DNA of 64,000 nucleotides from JAGQYP01 sp041392305 (GCA_041392305.1 JAWKMJ010000010.1:69485-133484), one strand, 5' to 3'. Positions 16,401 to 25,363 are shown, numbered from the stretch's first letter. Made by a program: numbers and translations. The notes: generated by a model not told the origin, from the sequence alone.

Positions 16401-18819
16401 ACTAGATCTGAAACCTAACGAATCCTATCCGAAGCAAAAAATTGATGAAATAAATAATATTCAAAATGCACAATCCAATCAAGCAGAATTAGACAAGAAG
16501 TATAAGGACTTACTTATTGCTGCGGATGCTCAGTTTGCTTCAGCAAAGTATAAAGAGGCAATCAGTATTTATGAGGAAGCTCAAAAAGTAAAACCTAATG
16601 AAGCTTATCCCCCGGAACAAATTGCATTAGCCAAGAAGAGAATAGCAGAAGCTTCTAATGATAATGTGGATGCTCAATATCTGGCATTTATAAAAACAGC
16701 AGATGAAGATTTTAATGGGCGTAACTGGGAAGCGGCTTTGAATAATTATCAATCGGCTCTTGAGATTAAACCTAATGAACTACATCCTACGAATAGAGTA
16801 AAAGAGTTGATGCAGATTTTGGAAGAATTAGCAAATGCAGATGCTGAAAAAGCTGCAAGGGATAAAAAATATAACGACGCGCTTAAACGGGCTGATGAAT
16901 TTTTTAATTCGAACAAATTCAAAGAAGCCAGAACAGAATATCAGAGAGCAGTATCAATTAAAAATGAAGCCTATCCAAATAATCAGATTCTAGTTTGTGA
17001 TAGAAAGATTAAAGAGTTAAATAATGCTATCGATGACGAACAAATTCAGAAGATTTTGGATGTTGCAGATAAGAAATTGACAGCCGAGGACTATAACAAA
17101 GCTCTAGAATTATATAAAAGAGTAGTTGGTTTTCGTCCCGGACATGAATACGCTCAATCCAAAATTGCACAGATTAATGAGATTCTCGCAAGATTGAATG
17201 CTGGCAATGTCGTACTTACTGACTGGGGAAATAAAGTAGATATTGAGGATGATAATCTTGAACTACTAATCGCAAATTCTCAAGCGAATGCTAAATGGCA
17301 GGCCGATACCAGTGTTTCAAATCAAAAGCATAAACAAAATATGCTTGACTTGAACAGAACCGAAAACCAGGTTGATGCAAATCAAAATACTCTTGTAGAA
17401 ATTAAAAAGGTTGAAGCAGATCTTAAAAAGGCGGAAGAAAACGCAGATGATCAGAGATTAGTTACTACCAACGAGGTGGTTCAATTTAGATCGGATATTA
17501 ATGATAAAAATACAAAAGATGGCTTTAATGATGAAAATGTAGCCCAACGAGAAAACAGAAAAATTGAAAATTTTCAAGACGCAAGAATCAAGGAATTTGA
17601 AAAATCCGACGATGAAAGACTTAATAATGAACTAAATGTGGTCGCGTATAATGTTGAATTGGACAGATATCAGAATGAAGGGGACAAACTGAATTATGAT
17701 GGTGCAATTAATACTAGAAACCAAGTAGGGAATTTTGTTACCGATGTAGATGCTTGGAAGCAAGAAGCAGACTTGAATCGAGAAGATAATTCGAAGAGAG
17801 TTGATACTTATAATTATGATCTCGAGTTGGATAGAAATGATCGTCAAGCCGATCAAATAGCTTTGAATTATGACCAGAAGAATGAGATTAATTCGGTAGA
17901 ATTGGAGATCGAAAACAATTTTAAAAATGCGGATGTTCCTCGTCAAGATAACAGTAAAAAGGTAGTGACTTATACAAATGGTCTTAACGAAAAACAAAAA
18001 GCTGACAATGATAATCAATACAATGATATTGATAAGACAAAAAATGACATCAACGAATACCGAATCAATACTGAGAAGTGGCAAGAAAAAGCAGATGAGC
18101 AAAGAGAAAATAATGAATTAGAAGTCATCGCATATAATCAAAACTTGGAAGTTGAGCAGAGAACGCATGATGATGGTTTCTACGATGCCATTACTAATAC
18201 GAAAGATGATATACGAGACATTGAGACATTAATCAAAGAGAATCAAAAAGACGATGATAAACCTAGAGAAAATAATTCCCAAGTTGTCAACACCTATGTT
18301 TCGGATTTAGATAATAAGAATTTTCAGGATAGAGAAAAGGAAAAAGACCGTGCCGAAAAAACAAAGATCGATGTAAATGTACTAATCGATACTAAAAATA
18401 GAAAAGACGAAGATGGGGCTAATATTGCCGTGAAAAGTGCAGATGATGTTCAAGATTACACTGATGATCTTGCAAAACGGAAGTCTCAAAATGGTGAGAA
18501 TGAAAAAGATAAAATTGAAGATGCAAATAATCAAATTGATAAGATTAAAAATGGAGAGATTCAAGACTTTAGTGGAGGAGGGGCAAATAATTTGGCAGAT
18601 AGATATCCACAAGGAGTTACAGAAGAAAAATTTGAAAAGAAAAACGCAAGTGGAGTTCTCATTGGTTATGTGACTAGAAGAATTGTAGTACAAGGAGATC
18701 GAGGAGATGTGTATGAAAAGATTCAAACGAAATTTGGAACTACCTATTTGAAGAATAATAACCCATGTACGGAGTTTCAATATACCAACGAATCTGCTGC
18801 GGAAAAACTTACGAAGTAA
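13426..18819 (+). CDS. Giant secreted repeat protein: carboxypeptidase-like domain, 18 TPR-like repeats, 7 Asp/Asn-rich repeats
   Basis: The ATG at 13426 gives 1797 residues beginning with a signal peptide (MRNLLFIFALVLSAGLFAQ). Residues about 24-110 resemble a carboxypeptidase-regulatory-like beta-sandwich (KLAGVKVTATSGG, KSYKVEFEKSGYVSKYI). Residues about 176-1260 hold 18 repeats of about 60 residues, each with a TPR-like helix pair (pattern Y..L...AD.LF..K.Y.EAK.KY.EAL.IKP.E.YP..KI.EI). Residues about 1340-1715 hold seven copies of a different 54-residue repeat. The last 80 residues form a small domain (YPQGVTEEKFEKK, TRRIVVQGDRGDVYEKIQTK, FGTTYLKN) of a type I recall at the end of other Bacteroidota exported proteins. 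The apbE gene follows after six bases. Function unknown; a periplasmic or surface scaffold is likely. Confidence 0.8.
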   Translation: MRNLLFIFALVLSAGLFAQEGVIHFTGAVKDLDGNKKLAGVKVTATSGGAVVKSVSTSGGGSFDFTLAIGKSYKVEFEKSGYVSKYILIDTKNVNPDDLIQGQSGFQFEITIFQTVEGVDFSFLKSNPVADYSWDEQQGYMLFDEKQMRTVKDKIQDKIEEMNALKAQEEMKVKNFNKLVAEGDKSFSKEDYEMALQKYQEAKALIPDDPTILIKVKEAEQKLNEKKQKEQLAKVEEEYQAAIKAGESAFSGKNYQEALNQYSKAAQLKPNEQLPTNKIIEIEEILKKLKADQDAKEKLEKEYQNLITAGDNLFNAKDYENAKSKFQEALKLKAGEKYPADKISAIDALLKDQAANAEKEAKYKQLMDEAEGLFGAKNYADARSKFQEASNIKPAESLPKSKIAEIDEILNKLKEEQALEEKYKKLVADGDNLFGQQNYDEAKKKFQEALVVKSEEKYPKDKIAEIDKKLEELKNQKAQQEQYDNFISGADQLFEAKKYQEAKDKYNLALGIKQNAAYPIAQIKKCDDELKKIEDAAAFDKKYEQVLADAENLFNQKKYEESKKKYQEALSLKPTEKRPEAQIAIIDKLLKEIEDQKAIEESYKKAISEADELLSSKDYNNAKAKYLEAQKIKPGEAYPGQKIQEIDLILLKEAENNKLEGQYQALVKEADAFFDQEKWNEAKSKYMDALKIKKDEKYPQQRIDLIAQKIIQAEEAKQREEQYNKLIKIGDDMFVAGSFEDAKKKYEEALKIRPNEVHPTNRIKEINDKLASKLQAAEKEELYKKLVADADKLFSEKKYNEAKSKYNEALSVKANEPYPTDKIQEINNLLKDLQADQANLEAYKKVISDADKLYSDQKYSDAINKYKEALSIRQNENYPQDQIKKITELMKSEEAAKNDEQYNKILKVADKYFGEKNYDKAIELYNRALTFKPQEEYPRQKLKEIEDLKVKNAEEQAKLAELDKKYKELVAEGDQGFTSNNLDFAKSKYQAALDLKPNESYPKQKIDEINNIQNAQSNQAELDKKYKDLLIAADAQFASAKYKEAISIYEEAQKVKPNEAYPPEQIALAKKRIAEASNDNVDAQYLAFIKTADEDFNGRNWEAALNNYQSALEIKPNELHPTNRVKELMQILEELANADAEKAARDKKYNDALKRADEFFNSNKFKEARTEYQRAVSIKNEAYPNNQILVCDRKIKELNNAIDDEQIQKILDVADKKLTAEDYNKALELYKRVVGFRPGHEYAQSKIAQINEILARLNAGNVVLTDWGNKVDIEDDNLELLIANSQANAKWQADTSVSNQKHKQNMLDLNRTENQVDANQNTLVEIKKVEADLKKAEENADDQRLVTTNEVVQFRSDINDKNTKDGFNDENVAQRENRKIENFQDARIKEFEKSDDERLNNELNVVAYNVELDRYQNEGDKLNYDGAINTRNQVGNFVTDVDAWKQEADLNREDNSKRVDTYNYDLELDRNDRQADQIALNYDQKNEINSVELEIENNFKNADVPRQDNSKKVVTYTNGLNEKQKADNDNQYNDIDKTKNDINEYRINTEKWQEKADEQRENNELEVIAYNQNLEVEQRTHDDGFYDAITNTKDDIRDIETLIKENQKDDDKPRENNSQVVNTYVSDLDNKNFQDREKEKDRAEKTKIDVNVLIDTKNRKDEDGANIAVKSADDVQDYTDDLAKRKSQNGENEKDKIEDANNQIDKIKNGEIQDFSGGGANNLADRYPQGVTEEKFEKKNASGVLIGYVTRRIVVQGDRGDVYEKIQTKFGTTYLKNNNPCTEFQYTNESAAEKLTK
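13951..17206 (+). repeat. 18 in-frame repeats of about 181 bases (TPR-like units)
   Basis: Units begin at residues reading YQAAIKAGE, YQNLITAGD, YKQLMDEAE, YKKLVADGD and so on, one about every 60 codons. The core (GDxLF..K.Y.EAK.KF.EAL) is well kept at the protein level but DNA identity between units is only moderate, so the array is old or under protein-level selection rather than a recent expansion. Confidence 0.88.
17443..18570 (+). repeat. Seven in-frame repeats of about 161 bases (second repeat class)
   Basis: Each unit of about 54 residues starts with a R-x-x-N-N/S motif followed by V-x-x-Y-x-x-x-L: RLNNELNVVAYNVELDRY, REDNSKRVDTYNYDLELDR, RQDNSKKVVTYTNGLNEK, RENNELEVIAYNQNLEVEQ, RENNSQVVNTYVSDLDNK. 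The first and last copies are divergent. The region is highly charged and probably helical. Confidence 0.75.
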
Positions 18820-18825
18820 TATTTA

Positions 18826-19881
18826 ATGAAACACATTCTTCTTGTACTGATAATGCCATGGATATTCATTTCATGTCATTCAAATAAATACAATAAACCT
18901 GCTCCAGATATTGAGCCTGCAAAAAAGGAAATATATGGAAATACTCAAGGAACTACCTATACAGTTATTATCAATGACGAATTATCTATTACTAAAAAGG
19001 AAATAGATTCTATTCTATCCGAATTTGATATGGAACTTTCAACCTATGTTGATTCTTCTTTTATATCAATGTTTAACAGTCTTACCTCCGGGAAATTGGA
19101 ATATCAATCTGAAAATAGATATTTTAAACAGTGTTTATTTTATTCCAAGGAGGTATATGATCTTTCTAATGGCAGTTTTGATCCATCTGTTTTACCTTTA
19201 GTAGATGCTTGGAATTTTTTTAAAGAGGATCATCAGGCAATTCCGGATTCAGCAACTATTGATAGTTTAAGGGCTTTAATAGGCTTTGAAAATGGTGTAC
19301 ACTTTTCTTATCGTCCTTCAGAATTTGACTATATTTCTAAAACTACTCCAGGATTCAGATTGGATTTTAATGCAATTGCGCAGGGGTATGCAGTGGATGT
19401 GGTTTATGATTTTATCCGTTCGAAGGGAGGCAATAGTTTTTATGTTGAAATTGGTGGTGAGATCAGGGTTAGAGGTAAGAAAAATGATGGAACCTCCTGG
19501 GTTGTAGCAGTGGAGGAGCCAAATGAAACTAAAGAAAGAGAGGCGATTACTTATATTGAATTAGATGAAAAGGCTCTCGCAACTTCGGGAAATTACAGAA
19601 AATTTTACGAGAAAAATGGAGTGAAATATGCCCATACAATAAATCCAAAAACTGGATATCCCGTTCAACATTCTCTCTTAAGTGCAACTGTCGTAGCTGA
19701 AAATTGTGCCTATGCCGATGCATTTGCTACTATGTTTATGGTGATAGGAGTAGATGAATCAATGGAATTTGTAAAAAAACACCCGGAGCTGAATCTAGCC
19801 GTTTATTTTATCTTTAATAATCAAAAGAATAGGTTGGAAGTTGCTTATAATAAGACCTTTGAATCTTTAATTAAAAAATAA
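18826..19881 (+). CDS. apbE: FAD:protein FMN transferase, lipoprotein form
   Basis: ApbE attaches FMN covalently to Thr/Ser of exported proteins, using FAD and a divalent metal. The 351-residue product has a lipoprotein signal with lipobox ISC near residue 17. It has the family's early NTQGTTYTV motif, LDFNAIAQGYAVD in the middle, and HTINPKTGYPVQ near the C-terminus; all are core ApbE motifs. It starts six bases after the giant repeat protein, so they are very likely co-transcribed. I saw no standard flavinylation motif (S/T-G-A-S/T preceded by Asp) in that neighbour, so its target is probably elsewhere. Confidence 0.93.
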   Translation: MKHILLVLIMPWIFISCHSNKYNKPAPDIEPAKKEIYGNTQGTTYTVIINDELSITKKEIDSILSEFDMELSTYVDSSFISMFNSLTSGKLEYQSENRYFKQCLFYSKEVYDLSNGSFDPSVLPLVDAWNFFKEDHQAIPDSATIDSLRALIGFENGVHFSYRPSEFDYISKTTPGFRLDFNAIAQGYAVDVVYDFIRSKGGNSFYVEIGGEIRVRGKKNDGTSWVVAVEEPNETKEREAITYIELDEKALATSGNYRKFYEKNGVKYAHTINPKTGYPVQHSLLSATVVAENCAYADAFATMFMVIGVDESMEFVKKHPELNLAVYFIFNNQKNRLEVAYNKTFESLIKK

Positions 19882-19938
19882 AAATCCTTTCTTTTCTTAA
19901 GAATTTAGTATTTTCGCAGCGAATTTAAAACAAAGCTG

Positions 19939-20910
19939 ATGAGAACAAAACTATTTTTTGCACTATTCTTTCTAACTCTATCGCACTTTTCTTTCGCTCA
20001 AGATGGTGAAGGAAAAGTTAAGAATAAGAAAGTGAAAATTGAAAAACCTGATTCACTTAAGTTGTGGAAATACAATATGTTTGGGTCGCTTTCAACAACT
20101 CAATCTGCTTACATGAATTGGGCATCAGGGGGAGATAACTCTATTTCACTAAATGGGATTATTCGCTTGAAATTTAAATATGAAACAAAAAAGTTCTTTT
20201 GGGATAATGCATATAATTTTGCTCTAGGGATGAATGTGATTTTCAAAGACGGATCGGTGGCTAAAACGGATGATGTAATCAATTTGCAAACTAAAGCTGG
20301 ATGGAAGTTTGCGAAAAGTTGGTCTTTGGTAGGAGAGTTTGGTTTTCTAACACAATTCACACATGGTTATATTGCTGATGAGGTTCATTTTTCATCTTCG
20401 TTCATGGCACCAGGGTATTACAGTCCTTCGATTGCAGTAGAATACAGACCTTTCGAAGGGTTTTATGTGACGGCCACACCATTAAAGGGAATTATAACAG
20501 TTGTAAACGACCAAGTACTAGCAAATAGAGGTGCCTATGGGAACAAAGCAGCAGATTATGATGCGAATGGAAATATTATCAACCTAGGTGAAAAAGTAAG
20601 ATATCAGTTAGGAGCTTATCTTAGCATAGGTTTTGCAAAAGAACTTACCAAATCAATCGCCATTGATACGAAACTATCCTTGTTTTCAAATTATTTTCAA
20701 GAGAGACCTCAAAATATTGATGTTAATTTTGATCTTCTTTTTAAATTTAAAATCAATTCTTGGCTCAGCTCTTATCTTATGCTAGCAATTGTATATGATG
20801 ATGATGTAAAAATTCCTCTTGGAAATGATACGTATGGTCCTCGTCTACAACTAAAGCAGATATTAGGTTTGGGCTTGGCATATACGTTCAAGAACCATGA
20901 TTTTAAATAA
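19939..20910 (+). CDS. DUF3078 family exported protein
   Basis: A signal peptide (LFFALFFLTLSHFSFAQ) precedes a domain that starts with a tryptophan-rich stretch (LKLWKYNMFGSLSTTQSA, YMNWASGGDNSISLNGI), the pattern of DUF3078, a Bacteroidota family. The 323 residues alternate in beta-strand style and end in aromatic strands (LGLGLAYTFKNHDFK), which suggests an outer-membrane beta-barrel. It overlaps the next gene by 14 bases. Function unknown in the family. Confidence 0.8.
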   Translation: MRTKLFFALFFLTLSHFSFAQDGEGKVKNKKVKIEKPDSLKLWKYNMFGSLSTTQSAYMNWASGGDNSISLNGIIRLKFKYETKKFFWDNAYNFALGMNVIFKDGSVAKTDDVINLQTKAGWKFAKSWSLVGEFGFLTQFTHGYIADEVHFSSSFMAPGYYSPSIAVEYRPFEGFYVTATPLKGIITVVNDQVLANRGAYGNKAADYDANGNIINLGEKVRYQLGAYLSIGFAKELTKSIAIDTKLSLFSNYFQERPQNIDVNFDLLFKFKINSWLSSYLMLAIVYDDDVKIPLGNDTYGPRLQLKQILGLGLAYTFKNHDFK

Positions 20911-21625
20911 GCAAAGTTTATATTTCTTAATATTTAGTTTTACATTTCTTATTGCTTGTAAAAAAGAGGATGCCACACCCCCTTCAGCAAATTTTCTAGC
21001 CTATAATGTAAGTTGTATTGCTCCTTGCGAGGTTTATTTTTTTGATGAATCAGAAAGAGCGGTTAGTTGGTCTTGGAATTTTGGCAATGGACAAACATCT
21101 AGCAAAAAGGATGATACTATTACTTTTCAGCATGCGGGAAACTATGAGGTAAAACTGGAGGTTACAGCTGAAAATGGGGTAGCAGATTCCAAAATTAAGT
21201 GGATTACGATTTTATCAGCGGATACAATGTTTGTCTCGAATGTAGAACTACTGCAGTATAAAACTCTTACTACAAGTTGGACCTCATGGGATGTCGATGA
21301 GCATGTTGGTGAGGATTTTTATATCGATATCAAGGAAAATGGAAATTTAATTTATTCAGGTGATACTGTAGCATTTTCAAACAAATCTTCAGCAGATTTG
21401 CCGTTAGCATTTATTTTGAATCGATCACTAGCAGAAGATCAAGGAACTTATGAAATTCTATTATATGACAAAGACACACTCTCAGCAAACGATTTTCTGG
21501 GAAGCGTTTCTTTTAGTCCGCTAGATTATAATAATGCTACTAATATCAACCCTCCAAATCAAATTACCCTAGAATCGATTTCTGATAGTTTGATTGTCAG
21601 ATTAAACGTTAGCTGGTTGAATTGA
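20897..21625 (+). CDS. PKD-domain lipoprotein
   Basis: The 242-residue product has a lipoprotein signal (FSFTFLIACKK). It has one PKD-like domain of about 85 residues (PPSANFLAY, VYFFDESERAVSWSWNFGNG, GNYEVKLEVTAENG) and a C-terminal beta-sandwich that resembles a C2-type fold (WTSWDVDEHVGEDFYIDIK, ILLYDKDTLSANDFLGSVSF). Acidic loops there may bind calcium. It overlaps the DUF3078 gene by 14 bases, so the two are probably made together. Its 3' end abuts the convergent gene with no gap. Confidence 0.72.
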   Translation: MILNKQSLYFLIFSFTFLIACKKEDATPPSANFLAYNVSCIAPCEVYFFDESERAVSWSWNFGNGQTSSKKDDTITFQHAGNYEVKLEVTAENGVADSKIKWITILSADTMFVSNVELLQYKTLTTSWTSWDVDEHVGEDFYIDIKENGNLIYSGDTVAFSNKSSADLPLAFILNRSLAEDQGTYEILLYDKDTLSANDFLGSVSFSPLDYNNATNINPPNQITLESISDSLIVRLNVSWLN

Positions 21626-22138
21626 TCACTTCTTGGCATTTTTTTCAGCGAGAGAGGCAGATGCTGAGGCCATAAAAATAAAGTTAAGGCCGTCTTTTCC
21701 AGAACAAAAATCACTCATGCATTCAGCTACTATTAAACTTTTGTATTTTACTAGTTTATCATCTCCAATTCCGTAAAGAGCTTTAATTTCTTTCTCGAGT
21801 TCGTTTTTTTCATCTTCATTCACCCGAGAATTCGACAAACAATCGTAATATGGTTTGGCTTCAAGCATTAATTTTTTTAGTTCCTCTTTCTCCTCATCGG
21901 TTGCTTTTTCACCAGAATCCTTCAGTTTTTTAATTTCTGTTAGCTTGTTAACCACTGCTTCTACCTGTTTCTCGTGTTTACTGGCACAATTACAAAAATC
22001 ATTGGCGTATAATTTAGCTGTTATTCTTGCTCCAGTTGATAGTTTTTCTACATCTGCATCGCCATTGAATTTTTGACCAAAAGTAGAATTAGCAAAATGT
22101 AAAGTAAGTATGAGAAATCCCCAAATAATTGTTTTCAT
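21626..22138 (-). CDS. Small exported protein of unknown function
   Basis: ATG at 22138 gives 170 residues with a signal peptide (KTIIWGFLILTLHFANSTFGQ); a longer reading upstream lacks one. The mature part is helical and Lys/Glu-rich with four cysteines (DFCNCAS, YYDCLSNS-type, ECMSDFC). The CNCASKHEKQ and CMSDFCSGK segments might form disulfides. No family recognised. Confidence 0.6.
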   Translation of the reverse strand: MKTIIWGFLILTLHFANSTFGQKFNGDADVEKLSTGARITAKLYANDFCNCASKHEKQVEAVVNKLTEIKKLKDSGEKATDEEKEELKKLMLEAKPYYDCLSNSRVNEDEKNELEKEIKALYGIGDDKLVKYKSLIVAECMSDFCSGKDGLNFIFMASASASLAEKNAKK

Positions 22139-22240
22139 TTTTATAAGTTTAGTTTTAAAAGAATCCAAATATAATGTGAATTTAGAAATGGTTTCTGTAA
22201 CCAACACAAAATTTGAATAATTTAATGGATCTATAGTATA

Positions 22241-22269
22241 AAAAAAACCTAGAATAAAACTAGGTTTTT
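22241..22269 (-). terminator. Terminator of the tRNA-Pro gene
   Basis: CCTAG and CTAGG form a stem extended by A/T pairs (AAAAACCTAG..CTAGGTTTTT), with a T run on the minus strand just after the tRNA 3' end. Confidence 0.8.
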
Positions 22270-22275
22270 CTTATG

Positions 22276-22350
22276 TCGGGGTGAGAGGATTCGAACCTCC
22301 GATCTCACGCCCCCCAGACGTGCACTTTAACCGGACTAAGCTACACCCCG
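22276..22350 (-). tRNA. tRNA-Pro (anticodon GGG)
   Basis: On the minus strand the seven-base acceptor arm CGGGGTG pairs with CACCCCG, followed by discriminator A. The anticodon arm CACGT-CTGGGGG-GCGTG has a seven-base loop with T33 and anticodon GGG. The T arm carries GGTTCGAATCC. The CCA end is not encoded. It reads proline codons CCC/CCT. Confidence 0.93.
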
Positions 22351-22505
22351 AAATCTGATGACAAATCTAGTAAAAATCTTTGTGCACCTCTATTTTTAAT
22401 TTTCTTTTCTAAGGCGATTGTGATAGTTCTTGATTGAATCTAAATATAGATCGACTTGAGTCTTCAAGTTTTCTTCAAATTTAAAATCTAAATTTAGCAA
22501 AGTTT

Positions 22506-24941
22506 ATGTCCAACTACATAATTAATAGTATTCTTAAATTGAAGAGACTTATTCTTTTATTATTGCTAAGTGTATCGATTTTCACACATTCTCAAGTGAG
22601 TAGAGTTGCTCTTTCTGGAGTTGTATTTGATGATTTTTCGAAGAATCCAATTCCATTTGCAAATGTTATTATTAAAAATAGCAGTGATTCACTTTTTCTA
22701 ACAGGAGGAATAACTAATGATTTTGGTGAATTTAACATTGAAGTTGGCGCTGAAAGTGGATATATTGTTGAAATTTCCTTTATCGGGTATCATCCACTTA
22801 CAAAATCAATATATGTTGGTGATGGGTCAAATTATTTAGACCTCGGTAAATTTTTTATGACAACTGAAACTCAGGAATTAGGTGAAGTTGAAATTTCTGC
22901 CAAAGAAGCAGATGTGTCCAGTAAAATGGATAAAAAATCGTTTAAAATAGAAGAGAACTTGAGTCAGACGGGAGGTAGTGTATTGCAAGCTATGCAAAAT
23001 TTGCCAAGTGTAACGATTCAAGATGGGAAGGTCATGATAAGAGGGAATTCTAACGTGATTGTTTTGATAGATGGAAAGCAATCTGCAATAACTGGTTTTG
23101 GAAATCAAAGTGGATTGGAAAATATCCCTGCATCAGCCATCGACAAAATAGAGATAATAAATAATCCATCTGCGAAAAACGAGGCCAATGGTTCAGGAGG
23201 AATTATAAACATTATTCTAAAAAAAGAAAATAAAAATGGATTCAACGGGAAAGTTGGAATATCTATTGGTGCGGGAGCATTTTGGATTAAAAAGCAAAAT
23301 TTGCCATCGATAAGGCCTCAATATCAGTTTACACCTAAAGTCAACCCAAGCTTGTCGCTAAATTATAGAAATAACAAATTCAATGTTTTTCTTCAAGCGG
23401 ATTATTTGTACACACATACTTTGAATAAAAATGAGTTTGTGACAAGAACCTATGATGACGGAACGATTATCAATCAGCAAACAATGAGAAATAGAAATAC
23501 AGGATTTCTAAATGTTAAAATAGGATTTGATTTTGATTTTAGTGATCGCAATAAATTGACAGTTTTTGGGATGTTTTCAAGTGAGGATATTATTGACAAG
23601 GGTGATGAACCTTTTTTTAATGCAGATTTATCAACTAGATTGAGGTTATGGCGGTTTACAGAAGATGAATTAAAAACAACTGGAATAGCAGCAATCAATT
23701 TTGAACATAAATTTAAGCAACCAGGACATGAAGTAGTGATTAATGGAAATTATACATTTCATAGAGAAAATGAACAATATTATTTTCAAAACATTTATCC
23801 GTCCTTTGAAGATTTAGATTCTTTTAAATTAATCTCTGACGAACAAGTATTGAATACTAGTATAGACTATGTAAAACCTTTGAAATATGGAAAGATTGAA
23901 GCTGGGATAAATTTTAGATATCGCTATATTCCAACAAACATGCTTTTTATTCCAGGAGATAGTTCTCAATTTGATTCTAGTGCAGGTGGATGGGCTAATT
24001 ATAGAGAGGTTATTCCTGCCATTTATGGTGATTATATTTTTCAAAGTAGAAAATTTGATGCCCAAATAGGTGTTCGATTAGAATATGTAAATGTAGATTA
24101 TTTAGTAAATCCAAATCATCCAACATATAGCAGTGATGGATATCAATACATTCAACCTTTTCCAAATGTAAATTTAGGCTATAGAATAAATCAGAATAAC
24201 AAAATTTCACTGGCCTATAATAGAAGAGTAACAAGACCAAATGAAGTGGATATTAGAATTTTTCCAAAATATGATGATGCTGAAATAATTAAAGTTGGTA
24301 ACCCTGCCTTACATCCTGAATTCACCGATAAAATAGAATTCGGATACAAATTAACTTTTAGAAAAGGATATTTTTATAGTGCAATTTATGGTTTAATAAC
24401 AGATGGTACAATTACAAGAATTGGTGTTATTGTACCTGGGGAAACAACAATTTATAATGTGTTTCAAAATGCGGGTAGAAGTTATAATACTGGTTTGGAA
24501 TTAGTCTTTTCAGAAAAGTTTCTTAAATGGTTGGATTTCAGTGTAAATGGAAATGTCTATTATAATCAAATAAATGATTTTCAGGTTATCAATAAATATC
24601 CAATTTTGGACACAATTAATATAGCGAAGCAGGCAACAGTTTCAGGGAATATTAAACTCAACATTAGTTTTCATTTTAAAAAGAGCTTTGATATGCAGAT
24701 TTCAGTTAGATATTTGGCTCCTGACGTAATTCCTCAAGGTAAAATAGGTTCAAGATTTTCTTTCGATATTGGTTTTCAGAAATTGATTCAGAAGGGGAAA
24801 GGTGTATTATTTCTTAATGCAACGGATCTATTTAATACAATGAATATTAAGCAAGAGTTTTATGGTTCAGGATTCAAATACGCAAGTAGTAATTATTATG
24901 AAACTCAAGTGATTAGAATTGGATACAAATATCGATTTTAA
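22506..24941 (+). CDS. TonB-dependent receptor-like outer membrane protein
   Basis: The 811-residue protein has a signal peptide and a carboxypeptidase-regulatory-like N-domain (FSKNPIPFANVIIKNS, VEISFIGYHPLTKSI). A TonB plug domain follows (LQAMQNLPSVTIQDGKVMIR, GNSNVIVLIDGKQ, IDKIEIINNPSAKNEANGSG, GIINIILKK), then a long beta-barrel ending in an aromatic residue (IRIGYKYRF). This arrangement is the Bacteroidota outer-membrane beta-barrel family that imports bound ligands with TonB energy. No SusD partner lies next to it, so the substrate is unknown. The gene follows the tRNA on the opposite strand. Confidence 0.88.
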   Translation: MSNYIINSILKLKRLILLLLLSVSIFTHSQVSRVALSGVVFDDFSKNPIPFANVIIKNSSDSLFLTGGITNDFGEFNIEVGAESGYIVEISFIGYHPLTKSIYVGDGSNYLDLGKFFMTTETQELGEVEISAKEADVSSKMDKKSFKIEENLSQTGGSVLQAMQNLPSVTIQDGKVMIRGNSNVIVLIDGKQSAITGFGNQSGLENIPASAIDKIEIINNPSAKNEANGSGGIINIILKKENKNGFNGKVGISIGAGAFWIKKQNLPSIRPQYQFTPKVNPSLSLNYRNNKFNVFLQADYLYTHTLNKNEFVTRTYDDGTIINQQTMRNRNTGFLNVKIGFDFDFSDRNKLTVFGMFSSEDIIDKGDEPFFNADLSTRLRLWRFTEDELKTTGIAAINFEHKFKQPGHEVVINGNYTFHRENEQYYFQNIYPSFEDLDSFKLISDEQVLNTSIDYVKPLKYGKIEAGINFRYRYIPTNMLFIPGDSSQFDSSAGGWANYREVIPAIYGDYIFQSRKFDAQIGVRLEYVNVDYLVNPNHPTYSSDGYQYIQPFPNVNLGYRINQNNKISLAYNRRVTRPNEVDIRIFPKYDDAEIIKVGNPALHPEFTDKIEFGYKLTFRKGYFYSAIYGLITDGTITRIGVIVPGETTIYNVFQNAGRSYNTGLELVFSEKFLKWLDFSVNGNVYYNQINDFQVINKYPILDTINIAKQATVSGNIKLNISFHFKKSFDMQISVRYLAPDVIPQGKIGSRFSFDIGFQKLIQKGKGVLFLNATDLFNTMNIKQEFYGSGFKYASSNYYETQVIRIGYKYRF

Positions 24942-24958
24942 TCATTGTAAGAATTAGT

Positions 24959-25363
24959 TTACCAAATTGTCAAAACCAACTTTCTCCTTCCGCCATCATT
25001 CCGGAATTCACATAAATAAAGAGATTGCCAAGTCCCAAGATTTAGTTTTCCATTAGTGATAGGGATATTGATGCTTGTTTGAGTCAACGCTGTTTTAATA
25101 TGAGCAGGCATGTCATCCGGACCTTCGTAAATATGTGTGAAGTAAGGTTCGTTTTCCTTGACTAGTCGGTCGAAATAGGAATTAAAATCAGTTAAAACAC
25201 TGGGGTCTGCTCCTTCATTTATTAAAATTCCCGCGCTTGTATGTTTAATGAATATATTGATCATGCCTGTTTGAGGTAAATCTTCAAGATAGGACTCAAT
25301 TTCATGATCAATATTGTGAAATCCTCTTGAATAAAAACTTAAAGTAATTTCTTTTTGAATCAT
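24959..25363 (-). CDS. yjbQ: YjbQ family protein (secondary thiamine-phosphate synthase-like)
   Basis: The 134-residue product matches the UPF0047/YjbQ family: IKHTSAGILINEGADPSVL and the two conserved His residues (FTHIYEGPDDMPAHIK), plus LGTWQSLYLCEFRNDG. Members can complement thiamine-phosphate synthase defects in vivo, but the physiological role is unsettled. It overlaps the preceding porP/sprF-like gene by four bases (ATGA), the last gene of a minus-strand run from 28300. Confidence 0.88.
   Translation of the reverse strand: MIQKEITLSFYSRGFHNIDHEIESYLEDLPQTGMINIFIKHTSAGILINEGADPSVLTDFNSYFDRLVKENEPYFTHIYEGPDDMPAHIKTALTQTSINIPITNGKLNLGTWQSLYLCEFRNDGGRRKLVLTIW

Noticed and set aside
17632..18102. 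Long antisense frame (156 codons) within the giant gene
   Set aside because: Ile/Leu-rich shadow produced by the Asp/Asn-rich repeats on the coding strand; no start context or family.
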